The translations under genes and the position numbers were made by a program. DNA of 64,000 nucleotides. Source: Paenibacillus terrigena DSM 21567. Its GTDB lineage: Bacteria; Bacillota; Bacilli; Paenibacillales; Paenibacillaceae. Shown here one piece after another: positions 16,234 through 23,921 of this stretch. How positions within the stretch are numbered: position 1 is the stretch's first letter; every line of letters starts with the position of its first letter. A model generated the notes under the pieces. That model searched no databases and was not told where the DNA came from. It was given only the letters and a program-made list of their open reading frames with translations. The DNA lies in the NCBI RefSeq assembly GCF_000374845.1, contig NZ_KB895420.1, forward strand, positions 62,001-126,000, in the 5' to 3' direction.

Positions 16234-18093
16234 TTAGTCTTCCGAGTCATCGTCATTCACATCAAAGTAAACAATATTGCTCGGTAGCTTGATATTTGGC
16301 ACCCAGAGTTTGCGCCCGTTCCAGCCTTTCTCACCTGTCATCTGATAAACAGTCAAGACAATTTTGTCTTGGATTGATGCACCTAGCTGCCAATCGTTCG
16401 AAGACAGAAGTGCACCAGTACCTTTTGCAACATTTCTATTTCTGCGAACAATGAGAATTCCCTGTGAAGCAGGCTGTTCGGCTAGTAACGAATTGATAAT
16501 GGACGCAAAAGTACCGACTCGGAAGTCTGCGTCTGAGATAACGTGATTCAGGATTTGAATCATTAATCGCAAACTTACTTGATAATAGTCCTCTGTATCA
16601 TTAAAACCTGCAAGAAGTTGATCCAACTCTTCTAGGGAGTCGTTTTCTGGATTAAATGGATAGTAGTTGGTTCCACCTGTAATAAAATCTACCTTTTTAT
16701 TATCCAACACATTTTTTCTGGTAGGGTTGATACCTTCAGGGTAATATATTTTTATGTCACTCAATCCACGCTCAACCTGAGAAATAATAGAGTTATTCGT
16801 GGAATTAATATCCGAAAATAACTTATATAAGTTTTCGTCAATAAAGACTCTCATTAAGCCTTCATCTCGATCATATCCAAACATACGGCTATGTTGCCAC
16901 ATAGTATCAGCCTGTGGTTTTTTTGCAGTGCGAGAATAATAAATCGTTTGCAGGCCTGGGAAAGTGACACCTCTTCCCAATGTATTTCCACCAATTAGAA
17001 TATTTGAGCCAGTTTCATATTGATCACTGGTAACAGTCGAAGAACCATTCATAACGAGCACCTTTATTTGTTCGCTCGTTAATAACTCTTTTACTTTAGC
17101 ATATACATCTTCAAATGCTGCTCGTCCGAATTTCTGTGGATACGTACGCTCAAACACTTTCTTTAACTCTATTACAAAAACAGGGTCATCAATATTGTTA
17201 TTACAATATTGTAGCTCCTTCTGCACATCGTTCTGAAATTGGCTGTGAACCACTTTGCGAACACTTGGATGAATCAAGAAATTGCACACCTTACCGTTGG
17301 ATATCAATATTTGACCCGATACTACAAGATGATGAATAATTGCTGATTTTAACGAATTTTCAATCGTGTCAGTGAACACTATGCATTGTGATATACCGTC
17401 TTTGGGAAAGAAAAAATCTCCGCCAAGATAACCAGTACCTGGGCGAAAATAGTAAGTAAAATATGGGTGCCATCCCGAAGCCATTGTTTGTAAGAGTATA
17501 GATTGCGGTGTACCGGTAACCTGAAGATATATGCTGCAAGCCGCTTTTGTTTTTATTTCTTCAAGATATCTGTTGATTGAGGATTTTCGATTACTATTAA
17601 CCAGAGTATTTAAAGAAGCCGCATCAGCTTCGTCATCAATGATAAACAGCGGATTTCCTTTCATAAAACCTGTTGATGCCAAGATATTTGACCATTGCTT
17701 CAATGTGTTAACATTTTTCTTCAACACAATAATTGTAGGTTCCATCAAACAATTTCGAGCAAATATCTCTGAATCATATTCATCACAAACACAATACCCT
17801 TTTAAATCTGTCCGGACTCTATCAATTGTTTGTTGCTGAAGCACAACATTATCGGTTGTAAGAATAATAAACACAGGAAATCCTAAATCTGTTGCAGCAG
17901 ATATAATTCCAAACATCTGACCGGTTTTTCCAGATTGGACATTGCCGAAAAGCAGCCCTATTTCATGATCGCAAAATGAGAACTTCTCCAAATATGCAGG
18001 CGCAACATCATTTACAGTTTTTTTTATAGATTCTGCAAGCTGGAGGTTCCCTCTATCTATTATGGTTTGGAGATATGAATCTAAATACTTCAA
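16234..18093 (-). CDS. Z1-domain SF2-like ATPase, restriction-associated
   Basis: 619 aa, TTG start with AGGAGG 7 bases upstream. Walker A is GNVQSGKT (50-57) and Walker B IIDDEADAAS (153-157 region), followed by VTGTPQSILLQ and a motif V/VI-like region ILIGGNTLGRGVTFPG ... MWQHSRMFGY. These are hallmarks of the Z1 family (often annotated endonuclease Z1-domain protein), found in restriction-type clusters with DNA methyltransferases. The family is thought to act as an ATP-dependent DNA motor or remodeller working with a nuclease. The TTG overlaps the stop of the upstream PLD nuclease gene (TTGA), so translation is coupled and the two products probably work as one complex. Confidence 0.88.
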   Translation of the reverse strand: MKYLDSYLQTIIDRGNLQLAESIKKTVNDVAPAYLEKFSFCDHEIGLLFGNVQSGKTGQMFGIISAATDLGFPVFIILTTDNVVLQQQTIDRVRTDLKGYCVCDEYDSEIFARNCLMEPTIIVLKKNVNTLKQWSNILASTGFMKGNPLFIIDDEADAASLNTLVNSNRKSSINRYLEEIKTKAACSIYLQVTGTPQSILLQTMASGWHPYFTYYFRPGTGYLGGDFFFPKDGISQCIVFTDTIENSLKSAIIHHLVVSGQILISNGKVCNFLIHPSVRKVVHSQFQNDVQKELQYCNNNIDDPVFVIELKKVFERTYPQKFGRAAFEDVYAKVKELLTSEQIKVLVMNGSSTVTSDQYETGSNILIGGNTLGRGVTFPGLQTIYYSRTAKKPQADTMWQHSRMFGYDRDEGLMRVFIDENLYKLFSDINSTNNSIISQVERGLSDIKIYYPEGINPTRKNVLDNKKVDFITGGTNYYPFNPENDSLEELDQLLAGFNDTEDYYQVSLRLMIQILNHVISDADFRVGTFASIINSLLAEQPASQGILIVRRNRNVAKGTGALLSSNDWQLGASIQDKIVLTVYQMTGEKGWNGRKLWVPNIKLPSNIVYFDVNDDDSED

Positions 18094-19226
18094 GCTGTTA
18101 CCTCCTGTACATCTGCGTTATTCGGCAAAAATGACAGCACCCACACATCCAATTCAGTACCGTCTTCCGCAATTGTCTTTACTGTTGTTTTAGTAAGGGT
18201 AATACTGTTTTTTCCATACTTTTCAAGAATTTCTCCTGTTATCATTCCTTTGAAAGCTGTATCTGCTTCAACTTGATTTACCGGTTCCACTAGACCCGAA
18301 GCAACAAGGCGGCCTTTTATCCAGCGGCCCATAATTTTTAGATCATCTTTTGAGTATAGGTTCTTATTGTTTTGACCGCAGGTCCACGCTTTAAATTTCC
18401 ATCCATCGTCAGTAACAGCCATAAAAGGTAATTGATGTTCAGGATAACCTGGTAAATCTCGAATTTCTTTGCTTACCACCATTTCGATTTCCCACCATAC
18501 TCTTTTACGGCCACTTGCATAACAAACATTTATGTTAGAACCTCTCATCTTTGGATCGGCGTGGTCAACTGGAACTTTCAAAGGGATTTCAAAAGAGATG
18601 TCTGTAATTTTACTCTGATAAGCAGCTACCTCATCTGAGGTGATTTTTGTCACAAACTCTTGGTCAACCAATGCACTGTTTTCTTCTCGAACGAGCGGGA
18701 CTCTAATCTCCTGAATGTTAGCTGAGCAATTCGGCTGCTTTAGTTTGAAGATAATCTTAGATACTTCTTCTACTTCTTCTGGGACTTCAGTAACTGCTGA
18801 AATTTCATATTGCCTCAGATTAAATGCTTCAAGTTTTATAGCACCCAAGTTATGTGATCCAATAATCCCTGCTACTGGATGCCCGTTTTTGTAAAATGTA
18901 TAAAGCTTCCCGTGATATTTAAGTGTTTTTACAATCCTTACCTCACCAACGCCAGCTTGCTTCCAAGCCTCATTAAGCGATACAGCTGCATGGTATGTAC
19001 CCTCAGGCATACCTTCTAAATAGTACATACCAATATTGAGGCATATATTACTAATGTGGTTGTCTTCAACGATTTTTTGCAACTCCATTAGAGATGCCTT
19101 TGAAACATAACCAACCGCTATGTCCAAACTATCAGAGTTTGCAACTGCTTCGTTAAAATACTCAATAAATGCTTGCTGACTCTCTTCCAGTCGAAGCGGT
19201 AAAATATCAGAATATAGTAATCGCAT
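18090..19226 (-). CDS. NgoFVII-family restriction endonuclease (PLD-type nuclease)
   Basis: 378 aa from ATG 19226 (GGAGG 10 bases upstream; a longer frame to 19316 is possible but lacks such a site). The N-terminal half is a phospholipase-D-like nuclease: YHGKLYTFY with His105 and Lys107, and IIGSHNLG with the Asn of the HxK...GSxN motif. The C-terminal half (WWEIEMVVSKEI ... DDGWKFKAWTCGQ) is consistent with the B3-like DNA-binding domain of BfiI/NgoFVII-type enzymes. PLD restriction enzymes cut without metal ions or ATP, so coupling to a Z1 ATPase is notable. A truncated relative of this gene start lies at 5480. Cognate methyltransferase: 15020-16129. Confidence 0.88.
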   Translation of the reverse strand: MRLLYSDILPLRLEESQQAFIEYFNEAVANSDSLDIAVGYVSKASLMELQKIVEDNHISNICLNIGMYYLEGMPEGTYHAAVSLNEAWKQAGVGEVRIVKTLKYHGKLYTFYKNGHPVAGIIGSHNLGAIKLEAFNLRQYEISAVTEVPEEVEEVSKIIFKLKQPNCSANIQEIRVPLVREENSALVDQEFVTKITSDEVAAYQSKITDISFEIPLKVPVDHADPKMRGSNINVCYASGRKRVWWEIEMVVSKEIRDLPGYPEHQLPFMAVTDDGWKFKAWTCGQNNKNLYSKDDLKIMGRWIKGRLVASGLVEPVNQVEADTAFKGMITGEILEKYGKNSITLTKTTVKTIAEDGTELDVWVLSFLPNNADVQEVTA

Positions 19227-19254
19227 GTTTATGTTACCTCCGTTTGTAAGATGC

Positions 19255-19283
19255 TTTAAATTAATGAAATCTCGTAGTGTCAA
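19255..19283 (-). promoter_or_regulatory. Putative promoter of the NgoFVII-Z1 operon
   Basis: On the minus strand TTGACA (19283-19278), a 17-base spacer and TTTAAA (19260-19255, poor -10), 28 bases before the ATG at 19226. Confidence 0.35.
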
Positions 19284-19505
19284 GAATTTTGAGTAAATGA
19301 AGATATCCTTCTGCACGCCCTATACTTCTCATTTAAGAAAGCCGTTAATTTTGTATTAGCAGATGATTCATAACGGATTCTAACACTTTGCGATTATCTA
19401 TAATATTCTTCTTTTGGTAATATATTGTTGTATAATATCGTAAATTGACAATTAGAATCAGTGTACATTTTGCAGAAAAATTTTACCAATCTAATATTTC
19501 CTTAA

Positions 19506-19971
19506 GAGGATTTTAATGTAAGTTATTATTGGACAATTGGAGAAACTGAACTTATGTATGATGTGGCCCACATGAGTCAACTGTGTCTACTTTACTCTTC
19601 ATATGACTTATGATAAAGAAATTCTTTGGCAGGACGTAATTTATTATGATGAACATTACGAGTGTAGCTTAAATGGGGATGGAGAGGAGGCTTTTGATCG
19701 ATGGAAGGGAGATCAGCTTGTGTATAGCAAAAATATACGTAACGGATCAGATGAGTTCGGCTGACATACTCTCCATGGTCGCTTTTACAGCATTAGCCGG
19801 GGGAGGTGACATTGAACACGCATATGGGGTGGGGTAATCGAAGAAGATGGTGACTGAGTCATAGATGGATTCAAAACTGTCAGCGTTGCTAAGGATTCTC
19901 TAGATTCATTCGATATGTTTGGTGTCATAGATTTGGGAGTGCTTGTTTATAGATTAATTATTCTTACTTGA
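19506..19971 (+). pseudogene. Decayed gene with one frameshift and four in-frame TGA codons
   Basis: Two overlapping frames read like one protein. From 19506 the frame gives SYYWTIGETELMYDVAHMSQ and so on up to about 19600. A shift then leads into MTYDKEILWQDVIYYDEH from ATG 19603, continuing to 19971 through TGA at 19762, 19807, 19813 and 19855. Between the stops the peptide stays coding-like (HTLHGRFYSISRG, GVIEEDGD, DGFKTVSVAKDSLDSF). All four internal stops and the final one are TGA, as expected if Trp codons (TGG) had mutated G to A. I do not recognise the family. It lies between the restriction operon and vsr. Confidence 0.5.
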
Positions 19972-19992
19972 GATATTCATCAGAGATGAAGG

Positions 19993-20448
19993 TTATTCTT
20001 TATATTGATTAATCAAATTGCCGTCTGGGAGTGATATGCCTTTTTTTTCTTCAACCTTCTCCATTATACGAGCAACTACTTTATCCAGCTCTTTTTTTGT
20101 TTCGTGTTCCCAAAAACGCATAACGACCCAGCCGTTATTTAAGTAATATTGGTTAATTTCATAATCTCGTTCAATATTACGATTAATCTTTTTTTCCCAA
20201 TATTCCCGGTTATTCTTTGGCATGATGAAATGTTGGGGGCAGGCATGAAAAAAACAAGAATCTAGAAAAACAACGAGTTTGTACTTTTTTATGGCTATGT
20301 CCGGTTTACCAGGAAGATCATGGACATTTTTTCGATATCTCAGCCCTTGTTTCCACAACTCATGAAGAACCCGCTGTTCCATTTTAGTGCCCGTGGAACG
20401 AATGTTCTGCATATTTTTTCTTCTGTCATCGGGTGATAAATTATCCAT
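19993..20448 (-). CDS. vsr: Very-short-patch mismatch repair endonuclease (Vsr)
   Basis: 151 aa, usual length for the family. Conserved blocks: RRKNMQNIRSTGTKME at the N-terminus, DLPGKPDIAIKKYKLVVF containing the metal-binding Asp50, DSCFFHACPQHF (catalytic-region His68; the usual form is HGCFWHGH), MPKNNREYWEKKI and GWVVMRFWEHE. It nicks 5' of the T in T:G mismatches made by deamination of 5-methylcytosine, preventing C-to-T mutation at methylated sites. Its presence supports the C5-methyltransferase assignment at 15020-16129. AAGGCGGTG precedes the ATG. It marks the right end of the restriction cluster. Confidence 0.93.
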   Translation of the reverse strand: MDNLSPDDRRKNMQNIRSTGTKMEQRVLHELWKQGLRYRKNVHDLPGKPDIAIKKYKLVVFLDSCFFHACPQHFIMPKNNREYWEKKINRNIERDYEINQYYLNNGWVVMRFWEHETKKELDKVVARIMEKVEEKKGISLPDGNLINQYKE

Positions 20449-21163
20449 AAAGACACCGCCTTAGCTGCCATACCCTAAATATTATCTGATATTAATATGG
20501 GCCAGATCCGATCTAATTATAACAAAAATGCTCTTCATATATGAGAATTGCACTTTAAGATGATTAAAGAGTTAAAGATCCATCGTCTACGGATTTAGCA
20601 AAAGATCAATATCCCATATTATGCTGATTGATTCGTATTTCATACCAGCGTATGTTTATAAAGGCCTCATCTATCATGCTTATACCTTCCCAGAGGAGAC
20701 CAATCCGATTTGCTGTTTTCCAATATATAATCATTCGGAAACGTCTGCAGACGCGCCTGTTTCCGATTTGTTTAGGCTCTATTTCCTCATCCTTATTCCT
20801 TTTAGTCATTGACTAGAATCCTGTCATTTCCTGTTCATCGGTAGTGAAGTACCCTAATTGATGTAAATTGAATAGATGTCCGTGTTCAATTATGCTAAGT
20901 GGGGGTGGATCTTGTTGGTATTCCTGAATGATTGGTTATATCGTAACTCCCATTCTATACGATATTCACAGGTCTTTTGTATTTGTTGTTGCATTTCATA
21001 TTACAATCCGCCAATTATAATTAGAATAGTTGATATTCAATGAAAAAGTAGGGGGACTCCTCCTAAATTAAACTGCAGTTCTTTGGTGAAAAGTTCTTAT
21101 CATTTTAGCTTGCATGATATGATGTAGGATAACCAACTATATTAGAAAAGGGTGAACATTATT
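20449..21163. other. Long intergenic region, no supported gene
   Basis: About 700 AT-rich bases. Short ORFs exist on both strands at 20606-20816 but have no ribosome binding site and overlap each other, so I could not accept either. No terminator, repeat or clear promoter stood out. It may be decayed DNA at the edge of the island. Confidence 0.4.
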
Positions 21164-21871
21164 TTGGATAGACAACAAGTGATCTTAGTAGTAGATGACG
21201 AAGAACGGATTCGACGCCTTCTCCGAATGTATTTAGAACGAGAAGGTTTTGTTGTAGAGGAGGCAGGTGATGGTAATACTGCAATTCAAAAGGCTATTGA
21301 GTCTGATTATGACTTGATCCTCCTAGATATTATGTTGCCAGGATTAGATGGAATGAATGTTTGTGCTGGAATTCGTAAAATGAAGTCGACTCCTATAATT
21401 ATGCTAACTGCTAAAGGTGAAGAAGGAAATCGGATACATGGATTCGAACTAGGTGCTGATGATTATGTGGTAAAACCCTTTAGTCCTAGAGAGATTATTT
21501 ATAGGGTTAAGGCTATTTTACGCCGTTCATCAGTGACTGCTTACTTAACAGAAAATACTAGTAGTATTATTGTATTTCCTAATCTTTGTATCGAACATGA
21601 AGCTCGTCGTGTTACAGCAGATAAGCAAGAAGTACATTTAACTCCCAAAGAATATGATCTGCTTCATTATTTAGCTTTGACGCCTGATAAGGTATTTTCT
21701 CGTGAGGAGTTACTTAAAGAAGTTTGGCATTATGAGTTTTTTGGAGATCTTAGGACGGTGGATACGCATGTAAAGAGGCTTCGAGAGAAATTATCGAAAG
21801 TTTCATTGCCAGCTGCTACGATGATTACTACGGTATGGGGCGTAGGTTATAAAATTGAACATCCTAAATAA
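21164..21871 (+). CDS. ResD-like OmpR-family response regulator, no adjacent kinase
   Basis: About 235 aa from TTG 21164, with AAAGGGTG upstream overlapping an alternative GTG at 21152. Receiver domain: VVDDEERIRRLLRMYLERE, phospho-acceptor Asp in LILLDIMLPGLDG, conserved Lys in VKPFSPRE. C-terminal winged helix: HLTPKEYDLL, EVWHYEFFGDLRTVDTHVKRLREKL, WGVGYK. These strings are nearly those of Bacillus ResD, the redox and respiration regulator. Unlike resD it is followed at once by a terminator; there is no ResE-type kinase and no cytochrome-c biogenesis genes. It may be a duplicated or transferred orphan regulator using a distant kinase. Confidence 0.85.
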   Translation: MDRQQVILVVDDEERIRRLLRMYLEREGFVVEEAGDGNTAIQKAIESDYDLILLDIMLPGLDGMNVCAGIRKMKSTPIIMLTAKGEEGNRIHGFELGADDYVVKPFSPREIIYRVKAILRRSSVTAYLTENTSSIIVFPNLCIEHEARRVTADKQEVHLTPKEYDLLHYLALTPDKVFSREELLKEVWHYEFFGDLRTVDTHVKRLREKLSKVSLPAATMITTVWGVGYKIEHPK

Positions 21872-21881
21872 TTACGAATAA

Positions 21882-21915
21882 ATCCGCAGATTCCTTAATC
21901 TGCGGATTATTTTTT
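21882..21915 (+). terminator. Rho-independent terminator after the ResD-like gene
   Basis: 11-bp stem ATCCGCAGATT / AATCTGCGGAT followed by TATTTTTTG. Confidence 0.8.
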
Positions 21916-22003
21916 GTCATGATAGTTCTAGTAAGTTCAGTTATATTAACAACGACTTTTTTGGTCATCTTAAGAATCACCTTTCGAGCAATATCTTACA
22001 ACG

Positions 22004-22360
22004 TCATTCGAACTTGTTCGAAGAACCCAGCCTCTTGGCTTGCAATTCAGCCAGCTTTTTTAACTGTTCCAGTGCATAATCTTGAAAGTCTGGTTGTAAC
22101 TCTCTAAATATAGCAATGGCTTCTTCAAACTTCTTATTATAACGATTTGCGTCTATAAACATCTCGCCTTCACCTGTCTGCAGCCACTGTTCATTGACAG
22201 AGTACAGTTCGCAAATGTGTTTAAATAATAGTTCTTTCGGTTGAACGCGATTATATTCCAAATTACTGATGACATCTCTGCTAACGCCTAGTTTTTCCCC
22301 GAACTCTCTTTGAGACAACCCCAAGTGTTCTCTCACGGCTTTGATTCTATCGTGCAACAC
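22004..22360 (-). CDS. XRE-family HTH repressor
   Basis: 118 aa. The N-terminal HTH is SQREFGEKLGVSRDVISNLE (residues ~16-35), followed by NEQWLQTGEGEMF. A C-terminal helical segment, IFRELQPDFQDYALEQL, is typical of the dimerisation region of phage- and ICE-type repressors. GGAGGTAA precedes the ATG. It is divergent from a 56-aa gene at 22508 whose product repeats the C-terminal segment but has no HTH. Two divergent promoters share the 150-base gap, which carries several AACACA/TGTGTT half-sites. Likely an autoregulated lysogeny- or switch-type repressor from a degraded mobile element. Confidence 0.85.
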   Translation of the reverse strand: MLHDRIKAVREHLGLSQREFGEKLGVSRDVISNLEYNRVQPKELLFKHICELYSVNEQWLQTGEGEMFIDANRYNKKFEEAIAIFRELQPDFQDYALEQLKKLAELQAKRLGSSNKFE

Positions 22361-22388
22361 GAGTTACCTCCTTTATGATGATGCATTT

Positions 22389-22417
22389 ACTTTACAACAC
22401 AGAAAATATGAAGTCAA
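22389..22417 (-). promoter_or_regulatory. Leftward promoter of the XRE repressor gene
   Basis: Minus strand TTGACT (22417-22412), 17-base spacer, TAAAGT (22394-22389). The spacer and the -35 overlap AACACA-type repeats, fitting autoregulation. Confidence 0.5.
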
Positions 22418-22441
22418 CACAAGTTGGTTGGCAATAAAGTG

Positions 22442-22470
22442 TTGACAACTCTAAAAATCAATGATAATCT
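22442..22470 (+). promoter_or_regulatory. Rightward promoter of the SinI-like small gene
   Basis: TTGACA (22442-22447), exactly 17 bases, TAATCT (22465-22470). GTGTTGACAACT overlaps the -35, and AACACAAA lies just downstream, so the divergent XRE protein could repress it. Confidence 0.6.
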
Positions 22471-22507
22471 GTGCTTATAACACAAATTATGAAAGTGGGT
22501 TGATGTA

Positions 22508-22678
22508 ATGACACAACCACAAATACAGGTGAAAAAAATTGATGAGTTAAAGGCTGTGTTTTCAACACTTGACGAAGTTACACAAGAGTATGCTCTTACG
22601 CTACTTCAGACATTGCGATTTGCACAATCCAAGTGCTATAACGCTAGAAGAGAAGACGTGAAGAGTCAGAAGAGCTAG
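22508..22678 (+). CDS. 56-aa HTH-less protein resembling the C-terminus of the adjacent XRE repressor
   Basis: ATG at 22508 preceded by a weak AGTGGG-like site; the frame was read directly from the sequence. The segment VFSTLDEVTQEYALTLLQTL aligns with IFRELQPDFQDYALEQLKKL of the divergent repressor at 22004-22360 (shared F, L, Q, YAL, L, L). The protein consists of little more than this helical hairpin. In the SinI/SinR pair a short protein sharing the repressor's dimerisation element inactivates it by heterodimer formation; the arrangement here suggests the same kind of antagonist. That is inference, since sequence identity to SinI itself is not evident. Confidence 0.6.
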   Translation: MTQPQIQVKKIDELKAVFSTLDEVTQEYALTLLQTLRFAQSKCYNARREDVKSQKS

Positions 22679-22721
22679 TGTTTAAAATTGAGAAGATTAA
22701 TAGAAAACTGGGGTGATAGCT

Positions 22722-22994
22722 ATGCAAGATCTCCTTACCAAATACGAAGAAGCCATCCAAGAAGAGAACATACTGATTCAAAGGATCGGACTTTGCAAAG
22801 AAATCATTAACGTTATTCTAGAGTATATCTCCAATAAGGCAGATGCTATTCATTTGCCTACTGCAGAGGACATTGTTACTGTCATCCATACGATGGGGCA
22901 GGATCTCGATACAGAGCTGCTTCATTTGCAGCTAGAAATGGGTGTTCTCGAGCGGAAGATAAAAAGCTTAAGGGAACAGAATGAATGCTTCTAA
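22722..22994 (+). CDS. Hypothetical coiled-coil protein
   Basis: 90 aa from ATG 22722 (GGGGTGATAG upstream; an in-frame GTG at 22713 is less likely). The ends are rich in Glu, Leu, Ile and Lys with heptad-like spacing (LTKYEEAIQEENILIQRIG; LQLEMGVLERKIKSL), suggesting two coiled-coil helices around a His/Pro-containing middle. No family recognised. It follows the 56-aa SinI-like gene by 43 bases and is probably in the same transcription unit. Confidence 0.6.
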   Translation: MQDLLTKYEEAIQEENILIQRIGLCKEIINVILEYISNKADAIHLPTAEDIVTVIHTMGQDLDTELLHLQLEMGVLERKIKSLREQNECF

Positions 22995-23118
22995 ATGAGA
23001 TGTACCTCGAAGAGATATAAATTCACTTCAATCGATTTCCCTTTTTTGTATCCAGTCATCATCCCGAATATAATAAAGTCATAGTTGAAAAATTGGCTCA
23101 ATAGAGGAGGAATCACCT

Positions 23119-23766
23119 ATGACACATGGTCCGAATCCGAATGCGATCTATCCGAACGAGGCGATCAAGAGCGTCTGCTTTATCAAAAATGTAGTCACGC
23201 GTCCGAACATTCAAGTAGGGGAGTATACATATTACGACGATCCGAATGGTCCTGAACGGTTCGAAGAGCGCGTCACGCATCACTATGAGTTCCTCGGCGA
23301 TAAGCTGATCATCGGGAAGTTCTGTGCGATCGCGAAGGGTGTAGAGTTCGTGATGAATGGCGCGAATCATCGGATGAACTCTGCCAGCACGTATCCGTTC
23401 AATATTATGGGCGGTGGATGGGAGAAGACCACGCCAACGCTGGATCAGCTGCCATTCAAAGGGGATACAGTCGTAGGGAATGACGTGTGGATCGGGCAAA
23501 ACGTAACCGTGATGCCGGGCGTACATATCGGGGATGGGGCGATCATTGCTGCGAATTCGGTAGTGGCAAAGGATGTGCCTGCATACCATATCGCCGGCGG
23601 CAATCCTTGCAAAGTTATCCGCAAGCGATTTGATGACGAGACGATTGATTGTCTGCTACAGCTACGCTGGTGGGACTGGCCTGCTGAGAAGCTATTCGCG
23701 AATCTGGAGAAGCTGTGCAGCCCTGATCTGGAGCAAGTCAAAGCGTTGTTACGAGATGGCCAATGA
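23119..23766 (+). CDS. Vat/CatB-type xenobiotic acetyltransferase
   Basis: 215 aa, AGGAGGAATC upstream of ATG. It has the left-handed beta-helix fold of hexapeptide acyltransferases: repeated [LIV]-G-x4 units (IGKFCAIAKGVEF, VVGNDVWIGQNVTVMPGVHIGDGAIIAANSVV), with the inserted loop carrying the catalytic His in NGANHRM and the STYPF motif typical of Vat/CatB enzymes. The family acetylates streptogramin A or chloramphenicol using acetyl-CoA. Similar genes are common and often intrinsic in Bacillaceae and Paenibacillaceae, so resistance is possible but not shown. Codon use is GC-richer than the element to its left, consistent with host background. A terminator follows. Confidence 0.88.
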   Translation: MTHGPNPNAIYPNEAIKSVCFIKNVVTRPNIQVGEYTYYDDPNGPERFEERVTHHYEFLGDKLIIGKFCAIAKGVEFVMNGANHRMNSASTYPFNIMGGGWEKTTPTLDQLPFKGDTVVGNDVWIGQNVTVMPGVHIGDGAIIAANSVVAKDVPAYHIAGGNPCKVIRKRFDDETIDCLLQLRWWDWPAEKLFANLEKLCSPDLEQVKALLRDGQ

Positions 23767-23846
23767 ACCTGGTATCATCATGATCAGTTCCTCATCAAAC
23801 AAGGCGAGCATTCTCCTGTTGATCCCAGGGAAACGCTCGCCAGAGA

Positions 23847-23888
23847 AACCTCCGACAGCAGGTCTTGGCCTGCGCATCGGAGGTTTTG
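23847..23888 (+). terminator. Terminator after the acetyltransferase gene
   Basis: AACCTCCGA / TCGGAGGTT stem with an internal GCAGG/CCTGC hairpin, followed by TTTTG. It may also serve the convergent alpha-galactosidase gene. Confidence 0.55.
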
Positions 23889-23921
23889 TATATCGCATCT
23901 ATTCAATACCGTTGAAACAAG

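Noticed and set aside
20606-20816. Overlapping 62-67-aa ORFs on both strands
   Set aside because: Mutually overlapping, no ribosome binding sites, no recognisable motif on either strand; at most a decayed fragment.
21919-22107. 62-aa hydrophobic ORF after the ResD-like gene, as a possible ResE remnant
   Set aside because: It overlaps the XRE gene in antisense, has no kinase motif and begins at the ResD-like gene's terminator.
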